NCBI RefSeq assembly: GCF_028389875.1
Contig: NC_084664.1
Coordinates: 112,785,466 to 112,849,465 of the forward strand
Length of the DNA: 64,000 nucleotides
Source: Rhea pennata
Taxonomy: Eukaryota > Chordata > Aves > Rheiformes > Rheidae
Direction: 5' to 3'
The notes below the pieces were generated by a model. It was not told where the DNA came from, did no database searches, and was given only the letters and a program-made list of their open reading frames with translations. Below are positions 1 to 11,802 of the stretch, piece by piece. The stretch's first letter is position 1, and every line of letters begins with the position of its first letter. Position numbers and translations under genes: made by a program.

Positions 1-823
1 CTGCTGAGCTCTTTTCAGCTGGGTATTATGCCTTTTTTCCAAATAAACACAGAAGATGCACTTATTTTGTAACTTCATAAATTGTCAAGACTCATAGTCA
101 CAATCCAGCTTTTTACATCAGCAAAATGTTGAAGAGTACAATAGAATCACTATAGTCAGAAACACCTCTGCACATCTGCCACGTGTAAAAGTGTTTGGAA
201 GCTACTGCACCAAAATAGCTGGGCAAAATGCTTTTTTGGAAGACATGAAAGAGAAAAGGTTTTGGGAAAATACGAAAAACACAGAGACAAGCTCCAAACT
301 AGGTGGTGGTGGGGGGGAAGTATGTTCTGTAAAAAGAGAAGTGGACATGTGAAAAAACAAGCATTAATGAACTTTGGTTACATATGATCACTACATGCAT
401 ATGCAAAAATCAAAGTACTACAAAGATCCAGAACCAAAAGGTCTCCAACCTTGATAAAATGACTGGATCATGTGATTTCAGACAGATAACAAGTTTCTGC
501 AACTACCTGCATACATAAAAAGACTCCTGAAACAAAACACCTGAAAACCCCACACACAGTTAAAAAGTATAGAAGATTAAGATCAATGAACCAGATTCTG
601 AGTAGTTATGGGGCAGTGAGGGGAGAAGAGGAGGGAGGAAAGAGTTGCTTACAAAGAATAACTTGAATTGCTTGCTAAGCCACAGATGATAACTATGCTC
701 AGAGGTGAACTGAGTATAAACTGCAGTGTTTTGGTAGCAGGGAGCTGCAGACGTGACCGATGTGCGATACAACCATGTATTGCCCTGTGCCACTCACAGC
801 CAGTTGGAACTGGCTCAAAAACC

Positions 824-872
824 AAAAAAAAAAAAAAAAGAAAAAAAAAAGAAAAAAAAAAAAAAAAAAAAA
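824..872. repeat. Poly(A) tract interrupted by two G
   Basis: About 49 bases of A with single G interruptions. It generates lysine-rich or phenylalanine-rich spurious frames on both strands. No retrocopy body is recognisable 5' of it. Confidence 0.95.
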
Positions 873-3000
873 GGCTGCTATGTGCCAAAACCTCAACTTG
901 GCAGACAAATACCTCTGCTCAAATATATATTAAGAATACATATTAAGAAAGAGTTGTGGTCACTTAAGCAGAAGAAAGGCAGGAAACGTGAAGAGAAACA
1001 CAGGAGACAGGCAAAACAGAGGAGACGGACAGGAGGCATCTCTGGAGATGCACTCTTGGAAGGAGGCACTCCACTCCACAGCAAGGACACCTGTGAAGGG
1101 CTGTGAGCCACAGAGGTCCGATGCTGCAGCAGGACATCCGTCCAAAGGGGCTGTGACCAATGAATTACCCATGATGGAAAGAGAAAAATGAACAGGAAGC
1201 ACAGTGGAGTGGCAGAAAGGAATTGTCAGGCGCACAACCCCAACCGCCACAGATGGCCTCCCCAAATGAATTGAGATGGACTGAGCATGGTGAATACAAG
1301 GGAAGTCTGGATTAAGAAGTGGGAAGGAGAGGTGTTTGACAGAAGCTGAGCCTGGGGAAGGGGTTGAAAGTCTTTTCCCTTGACTGTTTGTGTCATTATT
1401 TTCCCTTTACCCCCTCCTCAATACCCAAATCAGTAATCAAAAATTTGTGTTAACTGTAATAAGTTAAAGTTAGGAAAAATCCCATGAGTTTGGATTGTTT
1501 TTCCTGAAAAAGAAAGTCAGTTATCATGCAAAAGCTAAACAGTTGTCTTTATTCAAGCAAAAGAAGAGTACCCTTTATAAACTAGGGGCTCAATCTGAAG
1601 CACTGCATACATTTCATGATAAATACATAAAGCTAATGGATCTCAATTTGTTGGTGGATACTTATGAAATGAAACTAGTTTAATAGTAAAAGATTAGTTT
1701 GAAACAACTGAAGGAAGAATGCCAGACATCCAAAAAGCTTTCACTAGAACAATTTACAGGTGAGATACATGAACATGTGAATGAGTTGTAATCTCTCGAA
1801 CCTTTGTAACTGAACCAAGGTTCAATTTATACACTTGCTTCTATATATACCGAAAAAAAGCAGACAGATCACCAGCAACTAAAACTCCTTCAACCAGGTC
1901 CTAGCCTCATGTGTGAGAGCATAAACACCCAAAGTAAATGTGGTTGCTATTTGATCTGAGGTCAACAACATGCATTGTGAGGCTTATCTGGCTACTAAGC
2001 AAACTAGAACATTTAGCATGAAGAAGTCAGCCTAGATTTTGCTTCTAGATTTACCATCTGCCTTGGAAAAGGTGTTCAATATCCAAATGTTAAACCTAGA
2101 ATGTATATTAACATGGCTCAGAATGACACGGGTAGACATAAAGTTGTAAGGGAAGGAGGAATAACATACTATAAACACACAATCACTGCTCTGCTTCCAG
2201 TGGCTCTCCAGTTTATTAGCTAACACTGCAAAGTATAAAATAGTCATTGTTGGCTGGTGCTATTTTTTGAAAGTAAAGGAATGGGACAGTGTCACACATG
2301 ACCGACATAAAACACTGAAACCAAAACTACAGTATCTTTAGAGAAGATGACACTTATCCACCTGCAACTCAAATTTTTCCAGTATAAACAGGAAGCATGA
2401 TTTCGTGAACCAAGGCAGTATAAGTTACTTGCCCAGCACCAACTCCCCAGCAACAAAAGATGCATTATCAGTAACACCGTAAATTAGTTATTTTCTTTCA
2501 CAGCTTTAATGCATGTTATAGAATTAAGTGTCATAAAAATCTTTTAGGAAAGCCTACAGAAAGAGCATACAAGTTCTGAAATGTCAAAGCAACTTTCCCA
2601 CAAAAAGCAGCTTTCAGATCTTTAAAATTGTCTGTCTCCTATGGTAAACATTTCCAACAAGCAAATGCATTAGAATGATGTGAAGACCTGGCCTTGCAGC
2701 TTGGTGATGTAGCCAAGGGATAACAGAGACTTAACAGCTGAGCAATTCAGTTATGTTCCATAAAGGGGCATTGAGCCCAGGAATAATTTTCTGGATAGTA
2801 GAATTGTATTGCTGATGTTAAATAAGAGATATTCTTTTAAAGGAGAATTGTATCGCATCAAGTTAATTGTTACAAAAATCTGGCAAGATTCAACTTCAAT
2901 ATAGTCCTTTAATGATACACATTTTCACAACATTTTTACCTATAAATGCACCTGAGCTACCTAGAAGGATAAAAAGAAACATAGCTTTACTTTGAATTGG

Positions 3001-3044
3001 TTTATATTGGTTGAGTGGATCCTTTATATTGGTTGAGTGCATCC
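3001..3044. repeat. Tandem duplication of a 22-bp unit
   Basis: Two adjacent 22-base copies (3001-3022 and 3023-3044) differ at one position (GGATCC versus GCATCC at the end). This is a local slippage or microhomology duplication with no evident function. Confidence 0.85.
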
Positions 3045-3987
3045 TTTGCTAAGATTTGTTCAGGAACCTAAAAAGGGGGCCTAAACATCACCCGCAAACT
3101 CTACAAGGCATGTAGCCTTCTGTAATTTTCCGTATGACTAACTGAATGCTCTGTGCTATTTAATTTATTATCTGAAAGATACACATCTGCCAAGTAGCTA
3201 TCCTGTTCTGTGCCAAGTTAAAAAAAAAAAAATTATCAGTTCAAATTTTAAGACGCTTACTAGATCAACAAACTGATGAAACTAATTAAGGAATAGAATT
3301 TTATTATCAAAACACAATTAGGTTTCAAACTATGAACTGTGTTTCAGTAGCGCTTTCTGGATACTGAGATATTTTTATCATGTCTCTCAACTATCCATAC
3401 AACTAAAAAATACTAAGTTCATTCATACAGATAGTAAGATATTAACAGATTAAATGGAGACTAAGCCCTTGCTAGAAGTACTTGAGAACAACTGTATGCA
3501 ACCTGTAAGAGTGCTAACCAAATAAAATTTTCCAATATACTGATGGGTCAGCTAGCACCAACAGATGATGATAAGAGCACACAAGGTAGCGAAGCAAGTA
3601 TAAGAATTGTCTTCAAGTAAGCCTCAAATTCGGACTAACGTCACAAAAGAAACATAAAACATCTTTGGACACCAACAGAAAGATAAGGGTTCCAAAAGTC
3701 TGCAGAAAAGCAGTTGCATTTAAAAACAGATAGAAATTATTTCTAAGCATGCTAGTTAGAGCTCAAATCAAGAAGCTTCATATTACAGAAGTACAGGAAT
3801 ACTTAGTAGCTCACATTTTCTAGGCAGATGGTCACTTGAGCAAAAGACTATAGGCAAAACCCAGCAATGGACATTAGTGTTCTGAAACATTCTCCAGACT
3901 ACTAAAAGTGACCCCAATCCAAAGAATGAATTACACAAGACTAAATTTGAAGAACTTGAAGTGTCCTGTGTTTTGTATTATTTTTAT

Positions 3988-4029
3988 GTTTTTATGAAGT
4001 TATATGAAATTAAGTTTTTATGAAGTTAT
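3988..4029. repeat. Short direct repeat, 26-bp period
   Basis: The 16-base word at 3988-4003 recurs at 4014-4029, in AT-rich intronic sequence. Confidence 0.75.
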
Positions 4030-4941
4030 GGGAAGATGGAGCGAAAATGAACAGAGGAAAGCAACATGGCTGAAGTCCTCTATGGTTGCACATATAAATC
4101 TAGGAAATCTTGTCCAGAACAGTGAGTTAACTTATATGTCTTTTCAAGATTTGCATACTTTAATGAGCTAAAACAAGCTAGGGACCTAAGACTGATGCAG
4201 AAAGCATGCTGTCATTAGTAGACTTGCTCAGAGCTTAGACAAGCACAGGAACTTTCATCAGAAATTCACAATTGTCTGTAAAAGCACAATCACAAATATT
4301 AATGAATAGAGTTACCAACTAAAGATGTGATACCAATTCCACACAGCTTCCACCATGAAAATACATTGTATAGCATCATGTGTTAGAGTAACAAGTAATT
4401 TGGAAGCCACCTTTGGAATGTAAAACCACTTTGTTACATCCAAGAAGTTGCCCCTAAATAACTAATGTTAAAAGAATGCTGAGACTCTACATCTTACAGT
4501 ATCACTTTACTCAAATCTGAGCAAGAACTTAAAAAATACATATTCTTCTAAATCAGTCAACATATACATTTTAGTAATGTACCAGTGTGCACACAGGTAG
4601 GCAAATCACATCTTTCTTCCCGCTAAGACAGGAGTAACTAAAAGGAAGAAGCCACACACAAGCATTTCAGTGAAGACTGAAATATCAGTATAATACCATT
4701 TGAAAAAATGGTGCGTGAATGCTGGATATTGCATCTTAGAAGTACCTTACAGTATCTCCAACTTACTTCTCCCCACCCTCCCACTCAATAAAAATTTGTT
4801 TTGTGCATATATGGCATGTTTAAATAATATCTATTTTAATCACTTTTCTCTCCTTCTGCTTGCTATCTCTCCATGTGGCTTGACAAGTTCAGGTCAAAGA
4901 CTCCACTGGTTCTGCTGCCATCCTCCTGCCCTGTTCCCACC

Positions 4942-5661
4942 ATGTCAGAGCAAATAAGCCTGTGCAGCGCCCTGAAAAGCCATGATGGCTGAGTGATGCA
5001 GACTGCCACTACCCTGCAGTTCCTGGACAGGACCTTCTCTGTCTTGCATGACAAAACCATCATGACGCGGAAGCTGACTAAGGGTAAGTCCAACTATGGG
5101 ATCCTGCAGCGAGCCTTGTGTGGCCACTCACACTCTGTCAGCAATGTGGTCATCTCCTCTGACAAGCAGCTTGCTCTCTCAGACTTCTAGGACAGCACCC
5201 TGCATCTCTGGAACCTCATCACAGGCACCACTACTCACTGCTTTTTTGGTAGACTAAGGACATGCTGAACGTGGCCTACTTGTCTGGCAACTGCCAGATC
5301 ATCTCAGGCTTCAGGAGTAAGACCATCAAGCGCTGGAAGACCTTGCACGTCTGCTACAGGACAAGAGCCGTACAGACTGAGTGTCATGTGTGCACCTCCC
5401 CCAAACAACAGCCACCCAATCATCTCTCCAGTGGCTGGGACAGGCTGGTGAAGGTTTGGAACTTGGCTAACTGCAAATTGAAGATTAAAGGCATCAGTCA
5501 CATGGGCTATCTCAATACAGTGACTGTGTCACCCAGTGGGAGCCTCTGGCAGCAAGGACAGCCAGGCCATGTCCTGAGGCCTGAATGAAGATGAGCACCT
5601 GTACATTCTTGACAGAGGGGACATCAGTAACACCTTGTGTTTCAGCCCCAACCGCTACTGG
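4942..5661 (+). pseudogene. RACK1: RACK1 (GNB2L1) processed pseudogene, 3'-truncated
   Basis: Intronless copy of the mRNA for RACK1, the seven-bladed WD40 scaffold of the 40S ribosome and PKC signalling. The start codon is at 4942. Recognisable pieces in order are a first-blade remnant, [65 protein letters not shown] and CFSPNRYW. They cover about residues 1-247 of the usual 317, so several exons are joined without introns. It is dead: an in-frame TGA replaces a Trp codon at 4990, a TAG lies at 5188-5190, there is a frameshift near 5250, and stops and frame changes follow from about 5586. The copy ends abruptly after the Trp codon at 5659-5661 with no poly(A), and runs through 29 T-rich bases into a same-strand CR1. 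RACK1 identity is firm; the start of any 5' UTR remnant (perhaps from about 4860) is uncertain. Confidence 0.93.
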
Positions 5662-5690
5662 TTTTGTTTTTTGTTTGTTTATTTTAAATT

Positions 5691-6112
5691 TTCTGGGCTT
5701 CCCAGTACAAGACAGACATGAACATACTGAAACAAGACCAGCAAAGTCTTATCAATATGTCAAAATAAATCAAAATAAAAATTTGATGAGGAGTTAAGAA
5801 GGTTGAGCGAAACTCTTCTCAATGGTGCCCGGTGACAGGACATGAAGTAATGAGCACAAATTCAAACACAGCAAATTCTGTCCAAGAAAAAGCTTTTTTT
5901 CTTTTACTGTGAGGGTGATTGAACACAGGAACAACTTGCACAGAGAGGTTGTGGAGTCTCCATCCTTGGACATATTCAAATGCCAACTGGACATAGCCCT
6001 GGGCAACCTGCTCTAGCTGACCTTGCTTTTAGCAGTGAGATTGGACTAGGCCATCTCCAGAGGTGCTTCTAACCCTGAATTACTCTGCAATTCTGTGAGT
6101 TCCTGATTAAGG
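5691..6112 (+). mobile_element. CR1 LINE 3' fragment, 5'-truncated, internally deleted
   Basis: It opens inside the CR1 ORF2 C-terminal region: 5691 onward translates as [15 protein letters not shown], matching [15 protein letters not shown] in the larger CR1 at 42.6-44.5 kb. A deletion of roughly 100 bases relative to that copy follows near 5745. It then continues through the typical CR1 3' region (ACTCTTCTCAATGGTGCCC, GAGAGGTTGTGGAGTCTCC, CATCTCCAGAGGTGCTTC) to a degenerate terminal ATTCTGTG near 6100-6112. It has the same orientation as the RACK1 retrocopy immediately 5' of it. Confidence 0.9.
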
Positions 6113-7091
6113 AATCTTGACGAGTAAGTAAACGAACATAGGTTTCATACTACAAAAATATCACTATTGCAAGATGGTTAAATTCTATCATTAAGAATGG
6201 AAGTACTTGTACTGAGCAAATTTATTGGAATAGTAACTTAGTAAGGTATTTAAATACCTCTAAATGTCTTTAACAGTTATCCTTAGGTGATAAAAAGAGT
6301 TAAGTTCCTAATATTTATTCACTTGATCATAAATAATTTCATTAAATATAATTTATTAGCCATTAACAAAGGTGTGCAAAAATTAATCTTGAGTTTCCAT
6401 CATGACTGTATTTCTTCTTTCTCATATTCCTTTCTAATAAATATCTTTTTTGCCTCTTAACATTGAAATACTTGAATACATGCAAATAATTGAAATATTG
6501 CAATTCATTTCAGTGGACTGAAAGAAGAATCTGTTTAAAATTAGGCAGAAGAGACGGATACAATAAACAGTTCAACAAAAGATCTGACAAATGATTAAAA
6601 GCAAAATACTCTGTTTTAATGGGGAGTCTAAATGTCAAGTATTTACTTAAATTACTGCTTTTATGCTGGCATACATTCCTTCAAATCTTGGGGTTGTTAC
6701 AATGAAGAAAAGCTTCAGAAGATTTAAAGAAGCATTTATAAATGCATTCACTTCATATTTAAGTAGTAACACTAGTTTTAGTACCATTAGCTATACTGGT
6801 ACTTCATTCCAAAGCTTTTCAAAAATACCCGTAAGCATGTAGTAGAGCCTTTGTGCATTTTCAACACAGATAACTTGTTGCTTAAAATGCATTGTGACCA
6901 CTCTCACCACTTGGAAAGATTCCAAGTAGTTTAACATCGAATTAAGATGTTCAAACTTCACTGTGTAGTTTGACAACTTGAGTGGGATTGTCATTAGCCA
7001 CAAATAGAGCTTATGTCCATTCCTCTCATTGCAGAAAAATATTTTCAAACCATACTCCAAAAAAAAATCAGAACACTCAGTGGAGCATATT

Positions 7092-7126
7092 CCCCCCCCC
7101 CTTAAAAAAAAAAAAAAAAAAAAAAA
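7092..7126. repeat. C10 run followed by A23 run
   Basis: A homopolymer junction of ten C, two T and 23 A. No retrocopy is recognised beside it. Confidence 0.9.
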
Positions 7127-10100
7127 GTCAGGAAGGTGTACAAGCTATAGTACTCCCAAGAAGAGATGAAACTCCCTATTTAATTCACTCTTTCACCTCA
7201 AAAACTCATGGTTCTGGAACTGCAATTACAAGATTGCTCCACATATGTTCTATAGTGCTGAAATGGAACAATCAAGCTGGCAGATCATTTTTAATTAAGA
7301 AGTGGCTGCCGTAGGATTGATCACTGCAAGGAAGAAGAATGAAGCCTATTTGCGCCAATCCTCCTTTATAAGATTTTTAAAATAATTTTTACAGTCAATA
7401 CAATTTATCTGCATATAAAGTCACATTCAACCACTTTGTCATGTATTAACTCATCTTTAGGAAATAGTAACAAAATTCATAAGATGACAACAAGTATTTG
7501 CTTCAAAAACAAAGTTTCAAAACTGAATAAAGAATATTTTAATAAAAAGGTAGAAATATTTTATATGACAACAGATTGAGACAAAATGAATCAGACTTTA
7601 ACCTAACTCTCAGTGACTGAAACTCTTAACTGGAAAAATCAGATATTCTGCAACACCTTCTCTCCATACGACGTAAAAAGTAAGTCTTACGAAGCAGCAG
7701 CCTAAGACCATGCCTTCAGGCATTCAATTATTTTCAAATCAGAATCCTCAAATGTTGCAGTCAGGTTAAATTTTACTGTTTTTCAAGATTGCCATTCTCT
7801 TAATTCCAGTTTATCTAGATATATCCAAAGGAGTTCTCTAAAGCCATAGGAAGATGTTCATAGCAGAAACAGTTCCAACAGCTTAATACATTTCTGGCAC
7901 CTTTGTCAGACATCACCACTCCCACAGCCCAGTTGGCAGTCTGAAAATGCATGTGTACCTTAGCTGCTACAGTAGAATAATTCAATTGCATGACAAATGG
8001 CCAAAGTAAATTTAAAGCAGAGCCTGTACTGAGGTTGAACTATTCACTTGACGGGGTACCCTGGAAACCAACATGGCTAAATGCACTGTGTTTGCCTGAT
8101 CAAGCAAGACTCAGTTATTCTCTAATAACTTCAGTTGGAGAAGAGTGAATACGACGTTCTGCTTCTCTCTCCTCTTAAGCAAGCTTTAAGTTGTTTTGAC
8201 TGTCAACTGAACACTTTTTTCTGAACTTTCATCACTTCCTTAATAAGTTTTCAGCACCATAAACTGGCCTCAGTCACATGAATTCAAGCATCATCTTTTT
8301 CGTGGATACAGTTGTTGCAACTTTCAAGATCCCAGAAATTTTGCACTTTGGAGTAAAACACTTGGAGAAATGCATACACTGTGCAAAACACGCAGAAACA
8401 CTGATATGCCAAGTCTTACAAGAACATCCCATATGCTATTACTGTGCCACAATTCAGACATCACAGTTCCTGGACCTAAGCTTGAAAGTTTTCATTGAAT
8501 CAGTGTTGCTGATCATGTCAAACAACCTGCCTAGACACGCTGACATGCATTCAGAGTTGGATGTCCCATAAATAAGATAATGAAAGCTCCAACAGTCAAA
8601 ACCATCACACTGAAATTAGTGGTAATAAGGCAACCCTGAACTCACAGAGAGCTATTACAGGAACCTTTTCTCCAAGAGAATGATCATTTGAGATTCTTCT
8701 TGCACAGGTTTTTAAGAGCACCAACTGCTTTATCAATACCTCAAAATGGTCACCAAGGTAGTTAATAAGGATTAGGGTGTTGAAATGGCAAGGATTTCTA
8801 CATGACTTTTGTTTTCATATACATCAAATCCAAACACAGGAAGTTCTGCTTTGCAGTGCCAGACTTTCCAAACACAATGTTACACATTTGAGTAGTCTGC
8901 CTAAGGACATCAAAGTACTGAATCCACAATACTGACACATTTTCTGAGATAAGAAAACTCAGAAGTTGTCTGTTTCCAAAATTTGTCACATGCAATAATG
9001 ATTTATTTCTGTACTACAAATATATCAAAACCTCTGTGAACTACTGAACACTGTGGGGTTGCATGGAAAAAGAAGTCACAAGGGCACGCAGCATACAATG
9101 AGCAAGAAAAAGAAAGGCTTCTTTTATTCATAACAAGTTGCAAATTAGTGTTAACTCCACTCAGTTGATTAATTACAAAAACTAACAAAAAAAAAATGGG
9201 TTAAACAGCTCATCAACACATTTACCCTGAACACTGAAAATAAGAAGTATCTTTGTTATTCTGGAAAGTCAGTCAATACTGTTCAGATGGGGAAGAGAGA
9301 GAGGACCCATTAAGACTGCTATATTCTAGGAAGAAATCATCAAATATTACTGAAAGTACTCATGGGAGATAGGAACCCTATCTCTATGCACCCTATGCAC
9401 CATCAAAATGGAGGAAGAAAACGGGGATTCTGTACAGGTGAAATCAGACCACGAGAGCTTAGAATGGACTACATTTGAGTGGTAAATTGGGTAGCCATGA
9501 TCTTATTGTATACTTTCAGACTTTAACCATGTTTAGATACTAAAGGACCAACTTTTTTTAAGTCATTTCTTAGGCCATGAATCCATTTTGCTGCCGAGCA
9601 GTTCAGGGTGTTATGTCACATAAACCATATCAATGTCTTCATTCCATTCAGTTACTTGTTTCTTTCTAAACTTATGAACTTTAGGCACATGAGTTATATA
9701 AAATGTGGGTGCTAATCTTTGATAATCAAATGATTGTTGAGTAATAATACACATCGATACCAGTAAATCAATATACCATTTAGAAAACTGAAATAAAAGA
9801 ATTCTGCAAGGAAAAGACAGACACGTGTGACAAGCATTCCTGTTGACACTGACAATTCAAAGCTTCCACCCCAGTAAGTGACCATGACATTAAACACTGT
9901 CCAAACATAGAACAAACTAGCCTATTTTCTCCAAGAACACATAGCCTAGAAAACAAAGTGCAAATTGCACTGGATGAAGGAACTAAAATAGAATGTTCTA
10001 TCAGATTAAGTTAGGGCATAATTTACAGTTGATTCCCCTATGTGCTTCACAATATAAAAAGATATACACGAGCAGCTAATAGATTTATGGCATTTATTAT

Positions 10101-11068
10101 TCTCTCAGTAAACAAACGTTTGACGGAAAATGGGCGTTTCCTACTGGTATGACAGGCAGGAGTCATAAGTCTATTTCAGGCTCAAGTAAACAGTGCACAC
10201 CTGGAAAAGAAATCTCCACCTCCAAGAATTTTGGAGAGAGAATAAATTCGCGTTTTGTATAATAAAAGGACAAGAGGACTAAAAGACACACGATACAGCA
10301 AAGACGACGAAGTGGATAAATTATTCGAGCAGCTGCCACCATTACGGGCTTCAGGCGGAGAGTTACACGTGCCATGACGAGAAACAGCCGGTGCTTGTTT
10401 CCGTCACCTCGGACAGCAGAAGGAGCAAGGTTCGGCCCGGCTCGGCTTTAGCGGCGAGTCGAGAACCCGACCGCCGCGCCGCGCCGCGCCCCGGGCGGGC
10501 CGGGCCGGGCCGGGCGGGCGGTTCCCGCCGCGGCCTCGCGGGGGAGCTCCGCAGCGGCCGCTTTACCTCGCGCCTCCGCGAGGGGGCCGGGACGCGGCGG
10601 CCGGGTCGCGCCGCGCCCCTCACCGTGTCGCCCTCCCTCTCGCCCCCCCCCTTCCCCGGCGGGAGCAATTTCTCCTCCATGGCCGCGTCTCTCCGTCCCG
10701 GCAACAAAGTTTGCGGGCCGGACGCGCGACGACAGCGGCACCGGGGCGGGCGCCACCCGTCCGGCCCGGCGGCGAGCGGGCGGCAAGGTGGCGGCCGCCC
10801 ACGCCGCCGCGGCGCAGCCCCGCGCCCCCGGCGGCGGCTCCCCGCGCACGTGGGGCTCGGCACGTGCCAGCCGCCCCCTCGCCCTCCCCCCACCGCCGCC
10901 GCGAGGCCCGCGCGCGCAGGCAGGCCGTTGGCGGCCGTTGAGGCCCGCGCGCGCGCGCGCGGCGCCCGCCGCCGCCGCCCCGCTCGGCGGGGAGGGGGCG
11001 CGCGCAGCCCCCAGGCCGCGGCGCTGCCCGCCGCGGCGCTGCCCGGCGCCCCCCCCCGGCCGCGGTAC

Positions 11069-11248
11069 CTGGCACACGGCGCTGCGGAAGCCGCGGTAGC
11101 TGTCCTTGCCGTAGCTGAGCACTTTCTCGTCGGAGTCCGCCTGCGCCCGCCGACGGTCGAAGAGAAAGACGGTGCGGTCCCCGCTGCCGCGAGGCGTCAG
11201 CAGCACGGGCCTGCGGGCTCCGCGGCTGCCTCCCGCCGCCGCTGCCAT
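11069..11248 (-). CDS. SMCHD1: SMCHD1 coding exon 1 (residues 1-60)
   Basis: Exon 1 of SMCHD1, the non-canonical SMC protein (GHKL-type ATPase plus hinge) that maintains silencing on the inactive X and imprinted clusters in mammals. The ATG is at 11,248-11,246, with CCCCAAT just upstream. The 60 codons give MAAAAGGSRG at the start, then DRTVFLFDRR and YRGFRSAVCQ. These line up with the human N-terminus, where HRTVYLFDRR and the FRACVCQ end of exon 1 are conserved. The segment contributes the first strand of the N-terminal ubiquitin-like domain. The exon ends in CAG followed by a GTACCG donor at 11,068, at a codon boundary. The Ala/Gly/Arg-rich stretch between start and domain differs from human, as is usual there. 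The rest of the gene lies beyond the left edge. The frame is open upstream to 11,491 but without an ATG. Confidence 0.92.
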
Positions 11249-11600
11249 ATTGGGGAGCCGACGAGACACGGAAACCGTCCGGCCGCGATGGCGGCGGCGG
11301 CGGCGGCAGCAGCGAGGGCTCCACGGCGGCGCGCGGGCTCCCCCGCCTGGCGCTGCTCCCCTCGCGCGCGGCTCCCGCGGTGGGAGGGGCCTGCGGCCTC
11401 CCGGAAGGGAGGGGCGAGGCCGGGCGGAGGCGGGGACGCCCGGAAACGAAACTACCCCGCGGCGCCGCGACTCGGAACGAGTTCGCGCCACTTCCGGCCC
11501 GGCCGTGCGGCGCTCGCAGAGAGGGCGGCGGCAGGGGGCGCTGCAGGGCGCGGGCGGCCGCCGCTGCCCCCGCAGGCGGCCGGGCAGCGCGCTTGGTTCC

Positions 11601-11630
11601 GCCCCGCCCCGCCCCGCCCCGCCCCGCCCG
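11601..11630. promoter_or_regulatory. GC-box array, (CCCCG) repeats
   Basis: Five to six back-to-back GCCCC units form overlapping Sp1/KLF-type GC boxes about 360 bp upstream of the SMCHD1 start codon. The opposite strand is a G-quadruplex-prone run of four G tracts. Confidence 0.7.
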
Positions 11631-11750
11631 CGGCGCTGCCGGCCGCGCCGGGAGGGGGCGCCCGCGCCCCGCAGCGCCGCCGCTACGCCGCGCCGCGGCC
11701 CGGGCCCCGCCTCCCCTCGCCTCGCCGGCAGCGCCGCGCCGCGGCCGGTG

Positions 11751-11802
11751 GCGTGTGGGCGGCCGGTAGCGTGTGGGCGGCCGGTAGCGTGTGGGCGGCA
11801 GG
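11751..11802. repeat. 18-bp minisatellite, about three copies
   Basis: The unit GCGTGTGGGCGGCCGGTA starts at 11,751, 11,769 and 11,787; the third copy is incomplete (GCGTGTGGGCGGCAGG). It lies in the SMCHD1 CpG island, and each copy carries a GGGCGG GC box. Confidence 0.92.

Larger units (their letters stand above)
1..11068 (-). other. SMCHD1: Presumed SMCHD1 intron 1 (partial, runs off the left edge)
   Basis: The SMCHD1 exon 1 donor is at 11,068/11,067 on the minus strand, so sequence to its left should be intron 1. I looked on the minus strand for the next part of the protein (rest of the ubiquitin-like domain and start of the GHKL ATPase) and found no convincing exon, so intron 1 probably fills this stretch; a short exon could have been missed. 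Contents: a RACK1-CR1 chimeric retrocopy (4.94-6.11 kb), poly(A)/poly(C) runs, two short direct repeats, and otherwise AT-rich sequence with stop-riddled frames. Confidence 0.6.

Noticed and set aside
4863-5127. Minus-strand open frames over the RACK1 copy
   Set aside because: Antisense shadows of RACK1 coding sequence.
8278-8571. 97-codon plus-strand frame beginning with MNSSIIFF
   Set aside because: No recognised similarity or splice context; the opposite strand looks slightly more protein-like, and neither is convincing alone.
11443-11453. GAAACGAAACT near the SMCHD1 promoter as an interferon-response element
   Set aside because: The two GAAA cores are spaced by one base (period 5), not the two-base spacing (period 6) of an ISRE.
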